Origin: Acidobacteriota bacterium
GTDB taxonomy: Bacteria > Acidobacteriota > Terriglobia > Terriglobales > Acidobacteriaceae
Length of the DNA stretch: 7,140 nt
Assembly: GCA_021799405.1 (NCBI GenBank)
Contig: JAJZAL010000260.1
Location: 1 to 7,140 of the forward strand
Direction: 5' to 3'
In this document: piece after piece, positions 1 to 5,306 of the stretch
How the letters are laid out: each line of letters opens with the position of its first letter
Numbering within the stretch: the stretch's first letter is position 1
The notes under the pieces: generated by a model
The model's input: the letters and a program-made list of their open reading frames with translations, nothing else
The model's database searches: none
What the model was told of the DNA's origin: nothing
Made by a program: the position numbers and the translations under genes

Positions 1-35
1 GTTTCGTCGAGCATGATAGGACGGGCAACACGCAT
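1..35 (-). CDS. Start of a probable IS630-family transposase, cut by the left edge
   Basis: Only the first 11 codons are in the window. On the minus strand an ATG at 35-33 opens a frame reading MRVARPIMLDE, which runs off the left edge. A strong Shine-Dalgarno sequence (GAGGAG, complement of 44-49) lies 8 bases upstream, so the start itself is well supported. The N-terminus resembles the opening of many IS630/Tc1-mariner-type transposases, which often begin MRVA-x-P-I followed by an acidic stretch before the helix-turn-helix. This is recalled family knowledge and 11 residues are weak evidence. If correct, an insertion sequence ends somewhere to the right of this start, within roughly the first 100 bases. 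No terminal repeat can be paired because the other end is outside the window. It could instead be an unrelated gene. Confidence 0.45.
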   Translation of the reverse strand, partial: MRVARPIMLDE

Positions 36-70
36 TGTCGGGTCTCCTCATCATAAGATGAAACCCGACA
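36..70. repeat. Two-part hairpin over the ribosome binding site of the left-edge gene
   Basis: The outer arms TGTCGGGT (36-43) and ACCCGACA (63-70) pair perfectly over 8 bases. The inner arms TCATC (48-52) and GATGA (57-61) pair over 5 bases around an ATAA loop. In the minus-strand mRNA the Shine-Dalgarno of the left-edge gene lies between and inside these arms, and the outer arm abuts the ATG. The structure could hold back translation of a transposase, or be part of the terminal inverted repeat of the insertion sequence. Pairing is visible; the role is inferred. Confidence 0.6.
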
Positions 71-90
71 CATAATAGATTCTATTTATG
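71..90. repeat. Imperfect 20-base palindrome, possible element end or operator
   Basis: CATAA (71-75) pairs with TTATG (86-90), and TAGA (76-79) with TCTA (81-84), leaving one unpaired base in the centre and one bulge. The sequence is AT-rich and lies just upstream of the left-edge minus-strand gene. A minus-strand TATTAT that could act as a -10 box overlaps it, but I find no good -35 box. It may be a regulator site or mark the end of the putative insertion sequence, as IS630 elements insert at TA dinucleotides. Confidence 0.4.
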
Positions 91-271
91 ACGCACTACA
101 CTAGCGCAGATGCACAGCGGCCGCAAGGAGATACGGCGCCGGCACGCGCAAAGGATGTGAGAACGGAGATCTCTTCCACGAGAAATTTGTGTTGGGCTTG
201 GTGTAGAGGCAGCAAGAAAGTGCTAAACCTGCTTTGCGCAATGTCGTGAGATATTGGTGGAATTTGCCAGA

Positions 272-312
272 CAAGAAAATTGCCTCCGAAGGATATCGTC
301 GCTCCGGAGGCA
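272..312 (-). terminator. Possible leftward Rho-independent terminator without an obvious gene
   Basis: The arms TGCCTCCG (281-288) and CGGAGGCA (305-312) pair perfectly over 8 bases around a 16-base loop. Read on the minus strand, the stem is followed at once by ATTTTCTTG, a short U-rich tail typical of intrinsic terminators. Read on the plus strand there is no such tail. No minus-strand gene enters it from the right, so it may end a small RNA or be a remnant. The loop is longer than in most terminators. Confidence 0.4.
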
Positions 313-327
313 CTTGCAATTACAAGT
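312..327. repeat. Near-perfect 16-base palindrome
   Basis: ACTTG (312-316) and CAAGT (323-327) are inverted copies around a core whose central AATT is itself palindromic. Only one pair (317 against 322) is mismatched. It abuts the preceding hairpin. Such a symmetric AT-rich site could bind a dimeric regulator, or be a small hairpin in a transcript from either strand. No function is assigned. Confidence 0.4.
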
Positions 328-336
328 TAGATTGTT

Positions 337-389
337 GGGAACCAGTAGCCGGCACTGGAGGTCGGTAGTGCGCGGCTACTGGTGATCCC
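337..389. repeat. Long stable hairpin with a GGAGG loop (REP-like or RNA element)
   Basis: The arms 341-351 (ACCAGTAGCCG) and 373-383 pair perfectly over 11 bases. After one bulged base the stem continues with GCACT (352-356) against AGTGC (367-371). Outside, GGGA (337-340) can pair with TCCC (386-389) past a 2-base bulge. This gives about 20 base pairs closed by a 10-base loop (357-366). The loop reads GGAGGTCGGT on the plus strand and ACCGACCTCC on the minus strand. There is no U-tract on either side. Candidates are a REP-like palindrome, part of a small RNA, or a mobile-element remnant. Confidence 0.6.
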
Positions 390-522
390 TGCACATAACG
401 AAGCTAGCTGCGGCTTCCCCTTTCCACTGCTGCCTCGTGTCACCCGGCTCCAAGAGGACTTTCGTGCTCGCCCTCCGAACCATGATGACATTTGCAGTGT
501 CGCCCAAGTCAGCATCCGATTC

Positions 523-538
523 TGTGACAGCCGTCACA
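523..538. promoter_or_regulatory. Perfect CRP-type palindrome (TGTGA-N6-TCACA)
   Basis: TGTGA (523-527) and TCACA (534-538) are separated by six bases, and C528/G533 extend the symmetry, giving TGTGAC-AGCC-GTCACA. This matches the classic binding site of CRP in the CRP/FNR family exactly. It lies about 100 bases upstream of the -35 box of the purC promoter, centred near -145 relative to the expected transcription start. That is too far for simple activation of that promoter. It could serve an undetected nearer promoter, act as an upstream repressor site, or be chance. Confidence 0.45.
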
Positions 539-639
539 CATCCTTGTTATTTTTTCCACAGGGGCAAAGATCCCCCCGGAACGGAGGCCTTCACCTTTAT
601 TGTCTTAGTTTTGAAGGACATTTCTCGTTTTCCTGCGCA

Positions 640-668
640 TTGACAAAGTGGCGGGATAGCCCGAAAAT
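640..668 (+). promoter_or_regulatory. Probable sigma-70-type promoter for purC
   Basis: A perfect -35 box TTGACA (640-645) is followed, after exactly 17 bases, by GAAAAT (663-668), which matches four of six positions of TATAAT. Transcription would start near 675, about 30 bases before the purC GTG. The spacer contains a small inverted repeat (CGGG at 652-655, CCCG at 660-663) that could be an operator. This is the best promoter match on the plus strand upstream of purC. Confidence 0.6.
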
Positions 669-680
669 CGGAGATTCAGT

Positions 681-707
681 ATGCTCCGGGGTGGAAGAAA
701 TCCGTGA
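681..707 (+). CDS. Possible 8-residue leader peptide overlapping the purC start
   Basis: An ATG at 681 opens the mini-frame MLRGGRNP, which stops with TGA at 705-707. That stop overlaps the purC GTG (704-706) as GTGA, the usual arrangement for translational coupling. A GGAG sequence (670-673) sits 7 bases before the ATG, a good Shine-Dalgarno spacing. Against it, the best promoter predicts a transcript start near 675, which would leave the GGAG out and make the ATG nearly leaderless. The frame is short enough to be chance. Confidence 0.25.
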   Translation: MLRGGRNP

Positions 708-1597
708 ATGCTCTTTTGAAAACAAATCTAGGCGATACTCCTCTGCTTGGCCGTGGCAAGGTACGTGATCTCTATGCGGCAGGCGACGCTCTGCTGCTGG
801 TGGCAACCGATCGAATTTCAGCCTTTGATCATGTACTGGCCACCGGCATTCCGGGCAAAGGCAAGATTCTCACGCAAATCTCGCTCTTCTGGTTCGATCT
901 GCTCAAGGAGATCACCCCCAACCACTTGATCACCGCAGAAGTGAGCGAATTTCCGGCGGCGCTGCATCCCTTTGCCGATCAACTGGAAGGGCGCTCGATG
1001 CTGGTGAAGAGGGCGGAAATGTTCCCTGTGGAGTGCGTGGCGCGCGGTTATCTCGCGGGTTCCGGATGGAAGGACTACAAAGCGAGCGGAGCTGTGTGCG
1101 GGATTCCAATTCCCGCAGACCTCAAAGACGGCTCGCGCCTTCCGGAGCCGATCTATACGCCCGCCACCAAAAGCGCGTCCGGCACGCACGATGAAAACAT
1201 CTCCTTCGTCGAAAGTGAAAAGATTCTAGGCCCGGCTGACGCCGCCGAGTTGCGCCGCCTTACTCTGGCCATTTACAACCGGGCGGCGGCGCACGCCGAA
1301 AAGAACGGCATCATCCTGGCCGATACAAAATTCGAGTTCGGTAGAATCGGGAATGAAATTATCCTTGCCGATGAAGTGTTGACGCCGGATTCCTCGCGTT
1401 TCTGGGAGCGCTCGGAATGGAAACCGGGCGGCGCCCAGGCCTCCTTTGACAAGCAATTCGTCCGCGATTATCTTGAGTCGATTCACTGGAACAAGCAAGC
1501 GCCCGCACCCGGCCTGCCCGACGACGTGGTGCAACGCACGCAGGCCAAGTATCTTGAAGCTTACCGGCGTTTGACTGGACGCGATCTGTGCCTGTGA
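704..1597 (+). CDS. purC: Phosphoribosylaminoimidazole-succinocarboxamide synthase (SAICAR synthetase)
   Basis: This cytosolic enzyme of de novo purine synthesis joins CAIR and aspartate using ATP to give SAICAR. The 297-residue product carries both family signatures: FPVECVARGYLAGSGW at residues 107-122 and LADTKFEFG at 205-213. The N-terminal GRGKVRDLY (16-24) and TDRISAFD (35-42) are typical of the nucleotide-binding part. At about 300 residues it belongs to the longer class (like yeast Ade1) rather than the roughly 237-residue E. coli type. The GTG start at 704 is chosen because the protein then begins just before the conserved region and a purine-rich GGAAG (693-697) lies 6 bases upstream. 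It is the first gene of a rightward series, and a TTGACA promoter lies just upstream. No truncation or missing key residue is seen. Confidence 0.97.
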   Translation: MNALLKTNLGDTPLLGRGKVRDLYAAGDALLLVATDRISAFDHVLATGIPGKGKILTQISLFWFDLLKEITPNHLITAEVSEFPAALHPFADQLEGRSMLVKRAEMFPVECVARGYLAGSGWKDYKASGAVCGIPIPADLKDGSRLPEPIYTPATKSASGTHDENISFVESEKILGPADAAELRRLTLAIYNRAAAHAEKNGIILADTKFEFGRIGNEIILADEVLTPDSSRFWERSEWKPGGAQASFDKQFVRDYLESIHWNKQAPAPGLPDDVVQRTQAKYLEAYRRLTGRDLCL

Positions 1598-1636
1598 GCC
1601 CAATTCTGTGTGTGTAAGCCCAAAACGGAGAGGACT

Positions 1637-2182
1637 ATGACAGGGGTAGACTGGGCCATTGTGGTTGTGCTGGCCCTCTCAACGCTGGGCGGGCTGGCGC
1701 AGGGGTTCTTTCGCGTAGTCTTCTCGCTGGGCGGATTGGTTTGCGGGCTGGTGCTTGCGGCCTGGAACTATGGACGCGTGGCCCACCTTCTGATGCCGTT
1801 GCTGCGCGTCGAGAAGGTGGCCGACACTGTCGGATTTTTGCTGATTGCGCTGGCCGTGATGGTTGTAACCGGAGTTGCCGGCATGATTCTCTCCAAGACC
1901 ATTCACCGCATGGGCCTGGGTTGTCTGGACAGGCTGGCCGGCGCGGTCGTTGGATTTGTGCAGGGCGTTGTGCTGGTCACCCTGATGATCCTGGTGACCG
2001 TGGCCTTCTTCCCGCAGGCGCGCTGGCTGGTGGACGCCAGGTTGCCGCGGATGTTTTTCGGGGCGTGCCACCTGAGCACGCGGATGAGCCCGGCAGAACT
2101 TGCAAAGCGCGTCCGCAAGGATTTGCGGATGCTGGAACGGGAGTCTCCCGGGTGGTTGCATCCTGACAGTCACGGGACATAA
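1637..2182 (+). CDS. cvpA: CvpA family inner-membrane protein
   Basis: The 181-residue product is a probable inner-membrane protein of the CvpA family, named for colicin V production in E. coli, where cvpA lies next to purF. Its biochemical role is unsettled; envelope homeostasis has been proposed. Four hydrophobic segments are visible at about 5-24, 27-45, 64-86 and 101-125. The stretch LDRLAGAVVGFVQGVVLV (97-114) is the typical conserved CvpA motif. The C-terminal 50 or so residues are soluble and rich in Arg. The ATG at 1637 is preferred because GGAGAGG (1627-1633) precedes it at good spacing. An upstream in-frame GTG at 1610 would add nine polar residues and has no clear ribosome site. 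It starts 39 bases after purC and is probably co-transcribed with it. Confidence 0.88.
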   Translation: MTGVDWAIVVVLALSTLGGLAQGFFRVVFSLGGLVCGLVLAAWNYGRVAHLLMPLLRVEKVADTVGFLLIALAVMVVTGVAGMILSKTIHRMGLGCLDRLAGAVVGFVQGVVLVTLMILVTVAFFPQARWLVDARLPRMFFGACHLSTRMSPAELAKRVRKDLRMLERESPGWLHPDSHGT

Positions 2183-2198
2183 TGAAATGCAACGCAAG

Positions 2199-2219
2199 GC
2201 CGCGCGAAGCGGCTACAAT
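2199..2219 (+). promoter_or_regulatory. Weak internal promoter candidate and small hairpin before the Fis-like gene
   Basis: TACAAT (2214-2219) matches five of six bases of the -10 consensus and lies 24 bases before the next GTG start. No convincing -35 box is found at 16-18 bases upstream. Immediately before it, GCCGC (2199-2203) and GCGGC (2209-2213) form a short hairpin with loop GCGAA and no U-tract. The 60-base gap could hold a secondary promoter for the Fis-like, HAD and secretin genes. Confidence 0.25.
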
Positions 2220-2242
2220 ACATAAATCAAGAAGAGGTTGAT

Positions 2243-2530
2243 GTGAAGCGAGAACTGGAAAGCCTGGTCACGCAAATGCATTCCAGCGGTGTTCGCTACG
2301 ACGATGCCGTGCGTGAGTTCAAGAAGCAGTATCTGCTCGAGGTTTTGGTGGCGCACCGGGGCAACCAGTGCAAGGCGGCCGAGGAACTGGGAATGCATCG
2401 CAACACGTTGAGCCGCGCCATGGCGGATCTGGGATTGACTCAGTCTGAACTGAGCGCCAGCCTCAAGCGTCCGCCCCGCAGCGTGCGTCCTGTGTATAGC
2501 GCCTTTCGCCAGGACTTTCGTCAGGGCTGA
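2243..2530 (+). CDS. Small Fis-like helix-turn-helix DNA-binding protein
   Basis: The 95-residue product is close to the length of E. coli Fis (98 residues). Its helix-turn-helix spans about residues 29-65 and includes RGNQCKAAEELGMHRNTL. This follows the Fis pattern RGNQ-x2-AA-x3-G-x2-R-x-TL, also found at the C-terminus of NtrC-type activators. The N-terminal 25 residues could form the dimerising part, and a basic Pro/Arg-rich tail (about 75-95) follows the HTH. No receiver or AAA+ domain is attached, so it is a stand-alone nucleoid-type or local regulator rather than a broken activator. The GTG start follows GAAGAGG (2231-2237); an ATG at 2241 is in another frame. The gene lies 60 bases after cvpA and 17 before the phosphatase. 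Its targets are unknown. Confidence 0.8.
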   Translation: MKRELESLVTQMHSSGVRYDDAVREFKKQYLLEVLVAHRGNQCKAAEELGMHRNTLSRAMADLGLTQSELSASLKRPPRSVRPVYSAFRQDFRQG

Positions 2531-2547
2531 CGGCACCATCTGAAAAC

Positions 2548-3285
2548 ATGCACCAAAGTTCACAATCTACGGAGGCCCGCATTGCAATCGAGCCGGGCTT
2601 CGTGTGGGATGGGCAGGATGCGTACCTGTTCGACATTGACGGCACGCTGCTGCGCACCCGCGACCGCATCCACTTCAACTCCTTCGCCGCCAGCATACGG
2701 CACGTGACGGGGTTCGAGGTTGGCTTTGCGGGCATTCCGCTCCACGGCAATACCGACACCGCAATTCTGCGCGAAGCCTGCCGCCAGGCGGGCATTCCCG
2801 GCGAAGTGCTGGAATCGCAGATCGAGGCGATCCTTGAAGCCATGCGCCAGACTGTGGCCGAGCAGCGCCATGAGATGGACCTGGTCCGCATGCCGGGCGT
2901 GGAAGAAACCCTTCGCCATCTGGCGCGACGCGGCGCGCTGCTGGGTATAGGGACGGGCAATCTGGAGATGATCGGCTGGATCAAGATCGAAGAGGCGGGG
3001 CTGCGGGAGTGGTTCCGCTTTGGTGGCTTCAGCGACCAGTTTCCGGTCCGGACCGAGCTGATTGGCCACGCCGCGCGCAAGGCTCGTGAGTTGGCCGGCG
3101 CCGAGGCCCGTGTCTGCGTGGTTGGCGATACACCGCGAGACATCGAGGCAGCGCGCGCCAATTCCCTGTCCGTCATTGCGGTAGCCACGGGAAACTTCAG
3201 CTTTGAGGAGTTGCTCGCTTACCGGCCGGAGGCGTGCGCCTCTTCGCTGACCGGTCTGCTGGAACTGACGCGGACAGAGCCGTGA
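2548..3285 (+). CDS. HAD-superfamily phosphatase, phosphoglycolate-phosphatase-like
   Basis: A 245-residue soluble hydrolase of the haloacid dehalogenase superfamily, probably a phosphomonoesterase. Motif I is DIDGT at 29-33, with nucleophile D29 and acid/base D31. A helical cap of the C1 type follows (about 41-110). Motif II is GTGN at 135-138, with T136 the phosphate-binding residue. Motif IV is GDTPRD at 193-198, giving the Mg-binding acids D194 and D198. The usual motif III Lys in a KPxP context is not seen; VRTEL at 167-171 sits there, with R168 a possible substitute, as I recall for some subfamilies. Substrate cannot be told from sequence. The ATG at 2548 lacks a strong ribosome site, so a later start is possible, but it must lie before D29. 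Its TGA overlaps the next gene's GTG by 4 bases, suggesting coupled translation. Confidence 0.85.
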   Translation: MHQSSQSTEARIAIEPGFVWDGQDAYLFDIDGTLLRTRDRIHFNSFAASIRHVTGFEVGFAGIPLHGNTDTAILREACRQAGIPGEVLESQIEAILEAMRQTVAEQRHEMDLVRMPGVEETLRHLARRGALLGIGTGNLEMIGWIKIEEAGLREWFRFGGFSDQFPVRTELIGHAARKARELAGAEARVCVVGDTPRDIEAARANSLSVIAVATGNFSFEELLAYRPEACASSLTGLLELTRTEP

Positions 3286-5255
3286 ACCTGCGCATGCCAC
3301 GATCCAAATACGGCGCGCCCTGGCCGGCAAGGCCGGCAACCAGATTCTGGACTGCAACCTTGCTCCTGGCCCTCTTCCCTGGAGCCGTCCAGGCGCAGAT
3401 GACCGCTCCGCCTGATCAGCCCGCCGGGCAGAGCGGCTCTTCCACCACGGCCGCGAAGACGGCCACTTCAAAGTCCAAAGAACCGAGCGACAAGGCCCGC
3501 CGGAATGCGGTCAAGCTCTACATCGCATCGAGCAAGCTCTTTCTGGCCGGGAAATTTGAAGATGCGATGCGAGGTTATGAACACGCGGCCGCGCTGGATC
3601 CCACGAATGCCAACTACCGGCTGGCGTCCGGCATTGCGCGCAGCCACGCAGTCACCGCGCTGGTTCAGGCTGCGGCCAAGGACAAGCTGCTTGGCGAATC
3701 CGAGGCAGCGCGTGCCGCATTGAAACACGCGCTCGAACTTGATCCTCAAAATGTCGCGGTCACGCAGCATCTCTTCGAGTTGGGTGACATCTCGGGGCTC
3801 GATACGGATCGGCCAGTTTATCGGAACGCAACAGAAACGATCGGCGGACCAGTGCGCCTTGCTCCCACCCCGGGAGTGCGCAGCTTCCACATACGGGGGA
3901 TTGAGCGTCAGGTGGTTCAGCAGGTTTTCAAGTCCTACGGGCTCGAAGCCTTGCTGGACGACAGCGTCGGCACCCAAATGGTCCGGCTGGATCTGGGTGA
4001 CGCAACTTTCCGTGAAACCATGCGCGCTGTGGGCTTGCTGACCAACACGTTCTACGTGCCCATCGATGAGCACCGCGTACTGGTGGCCCGCGACACAACG
4101 CCCAACCGCCAGAAGTTTACGCGCCAGGCATTGGAGACCGTTTATCTTTCCGGGCTGACCCCGAGTGAGCTGACCGAAGTAAGCAGCCTGGCCAAGAATG
4201 TATTTGACGTATCCATCTCGTCGCCGAATCCCACCGCGAACACACTCACGCTGCGCGCGCCGCCTGCTACGCTTCAGGCCTTCAACGGGACCATGCGCGA
4301 TCTGCTGGACGGACACAGTGAGATCCTGCTCGACGTTCGTCTGATCCAGATTGCGCACTCCTCAACGAGCAATACAGGACTGGAGCTTCCACAAACGATT
4401 ACCGCCTTCAACGTGTTCGCGGAGGAAGAGTCCATCCTGAACGCAAACCAGGCCCTGGTGCAGCAGATTATTTCGTCCGGGCTCGCTGCTCCAGGCGATA
4501 CCCTGGCGATTCTTGGCATTCTGCTCGCTTCCGGCCAGATATCCAGTGGTTTATTTTCGAATGGGTTTGCGCTCTTTGGCGGCGGGCTCACCGAGTCGGG
4601 CCTGTCTCCCAGCCCGACCACGATCAATCTGAATGTGAATTCATCGGACTCGCGCGAGTTGGATGATATTCAATTGCGGCTGGAGGACGGCGAACAGGGG
4701 ACATTGCGCCTGGGCTCGCGCTACCCGATCATGACCTCTTCGTTTTCGAGCCTGTCGCCCAGCGTTCCTAATATTCCGGGGCTCACCGGCGTGGGCGCCT
4801 CAGGGAGCCTGAATTCGCTGCTGGCGCAACTGAGCGCCGTTCCCCCGGTTCCGCAGGTCCAGTACCAGGACCTGGGCCTTACCCTTAAGACTACGCCAAA
4901 CGTGATGCGCAACGGCAACATTGTTCTCACGGTGGACCTGACGCTTGATGCCCTGGCCGGTCCATCCCTCAACGGCGTGCCCGTCCTCAACAACCGTGCC
5001 TATTCCGGCGTGGTCACGATTCCCGATGGCACGGCAGCCGTTGTGGCGAGCGAATTGGACAGACAGGAGAGCCGCGCCCTCAGCGGAACGCCGGGACTCA
5101 GCGAGATTCCCGGTATGAGCGATCTCAGTGGCATCGAGATGCAAAAGAACTTTGCGACACTGGTGATCGTGATTACGCCCCATGTGGTCCGCGGAACCCA
5201 GGCAGCCGGGCATTCCCCCATGTTCCGCATCGTGCCCGGAACGAGTCCCCGATAG
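3282..5255 (+). CDS. TPR-containing secretin-family outer-membrane protein (GspD/PilQ-like)
   Basis: A 657-residue exported protein of the type II/III secretion and type IV pilus secretin family, expected to form an outer-membrane ring. A signal peptide is clear: basic residues up to R21, hydrophobic core 22-36, likely cleavage after VQA (36-38). TPR-like repeats follow (about 83-113 and 140-157, with ALDPTN and ELDPQN ends). A secretin short N-terminal domain lies at about 203-273 and a secretin N-domain at about 285-346. The secretin C-domain runs from about 347 to 640, with VQYQDLGLTLKTTPNV near 526, GTPGLSEIPG later, and VITPHVVR near 630. A Gly-rich hydrophobic insertion sits at about 398-441. 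The GTG at 3282 overlaps the HAD stop; ATG 3294 is an alternative start, and an ATG at 3234 would put an unlikely extension before the signal peptide. No secretion ATPase or pilus partner is nearby, so its cargo is unknown. Confidence 0.85.
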   Translation: MNLRMPRSKYGAPWPARPATRFWTATLLLALFPGAVQAQMTAPPDQPAGQSGSSTTAAKTATSKSKEPSDKARRNAVKLYIASSKLFLAGKFEDAMRGYEHAAALDPTNANYRLASGIARSHAVTALVQAAAKDKLLGESEAARAALKHALELDPQNVAVTQHLFELGDISGLDTDRPVYRNATETIGGPVRLAPTPGVRSFHIRGIERQVVQQVFKSYGLEALLDDSVGTQMVRLDLGDATFRETMRAVGLLTNTFYVPIDEHRVLVARDTTPNRQKFTRQALETVYLSGLTPSELTEVSSLAKNVFDVSISSPNPTANTLTLRAPPATLQAFNGTMRDLLDGHSEILLDVRLIQIAHSSTSNTGLELPQTITAFNVFAEEESILNANQALVQQIISSGLAAPGDTLAILGILLASGQISSGLFSNGFALFGGGLTESGLSPSPTTINLNVNSSDSRELDDIQLRLEDGEQGTLRLGSRYPIMTSSFSSLSPSVPNIPGLTGVGASGSLNSLLAQLSAVPPVPQVQYQDLGLTLKTTPNVMRNGNIVLTVDLTLDALAGPSLNGVPVLNNRAYSGVVTIPDGTAAVVASELDRQESRALSGTPGLSEIPGMSDLSGIEMQKNFATLVIVITPHVVRGTQAAGHSPMFRIVPGTSPR

Positions 5256-5286
5256 AGCATCCACCGGACAACAGGTTCATCACGAG

Positions 5287-5302
5287 TCAAGCCATAGCTT
5301 GA
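5287..5302. repeat. Small perfect hairpin after the secretin gene
   Basis: TCAAGC (5287-5292) and GCTTGA (5297-5302) pair perfectly over 6 bases around a CATA loop. It lies 31 bases after the secretin stop and just before the larger hairpin. There is no U-tract, so on its own it is a weak terminator candidate; it may stabilise the mRNA 3' end. Confidence 0.4.
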
Positions 5303-5306
5303 GCCA

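Larger units (their letters stand above)
91..703. other. Gene-free region upstream of purC
   Basis: No reading frame here has a credible start, ribosome site and family-like protein together. The candidate frames are short, rich in Ser/Cys/Arg/Pro, or overlap purC. The part from about 91 to 335 looks more AT-rich than the genes to the right. The stretch holds inverted repeats between 281 and 389, a CRP-type palindrome at 523-538, a promoter at 640-668 and a possible leader mini-gene at 681-707. I see no tRNA, rRNA or known riboswitch. From 91 to 270 and from 390 to 520 I see nothing I can name. Confidence 0.6.

Noticed and set aside
101..319. Minus-strand open frame of 72 codons beginning with TTG
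   Set aside because: No ribosome site, no recognisable family, composition rich in Ser/Arg/Leu as in random translation, and it starts inside a palindrome and crosses a terminator-like hairpin.
335..389. Integron attC site
   Set aside because: There is a long inverted repeat and a GTTGGGA at 335-341, but the GTTRRRY core ends with the wrong base, no RYYYAAC partner is found, and no cassette gene follows.
91..703. tRNA, CRISPR array or riboswitch in the gap
   Set aside because: I looked for cloverleaf-type arms, regularly spaced direct repeats and a purine-riboswitch-like core and saw none.
382..768. Plus-strand open frame of 128 codons ahead of purC
   Set aside because: It runs into purC in another frame, crosses the promoter and CRP-type site, and reads like translated noncoding DNA (Cys, Ser, Arg, Pro rich).
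3234..3281. Upstream ATG extension of the secretin
   Set aside because: It would place 16 extra charged residues before a normal signal peptide and overlap the end of the HAD gene by more than 50 bases.
2560..3471. Long minus-strand open frame opposite the HAD gene
   Set aside because: It is fully explained by the HAD and secretin genes on the plus strand, which have clear motifs.
3468..4358. Long minus-strand open frame opposite the secretin gene
   Set aside because: It mirrors the codon structure of the well-supported secretin gene, has no family resemblance and no ribosome site; it is a shadow of high-GC coding DNA.
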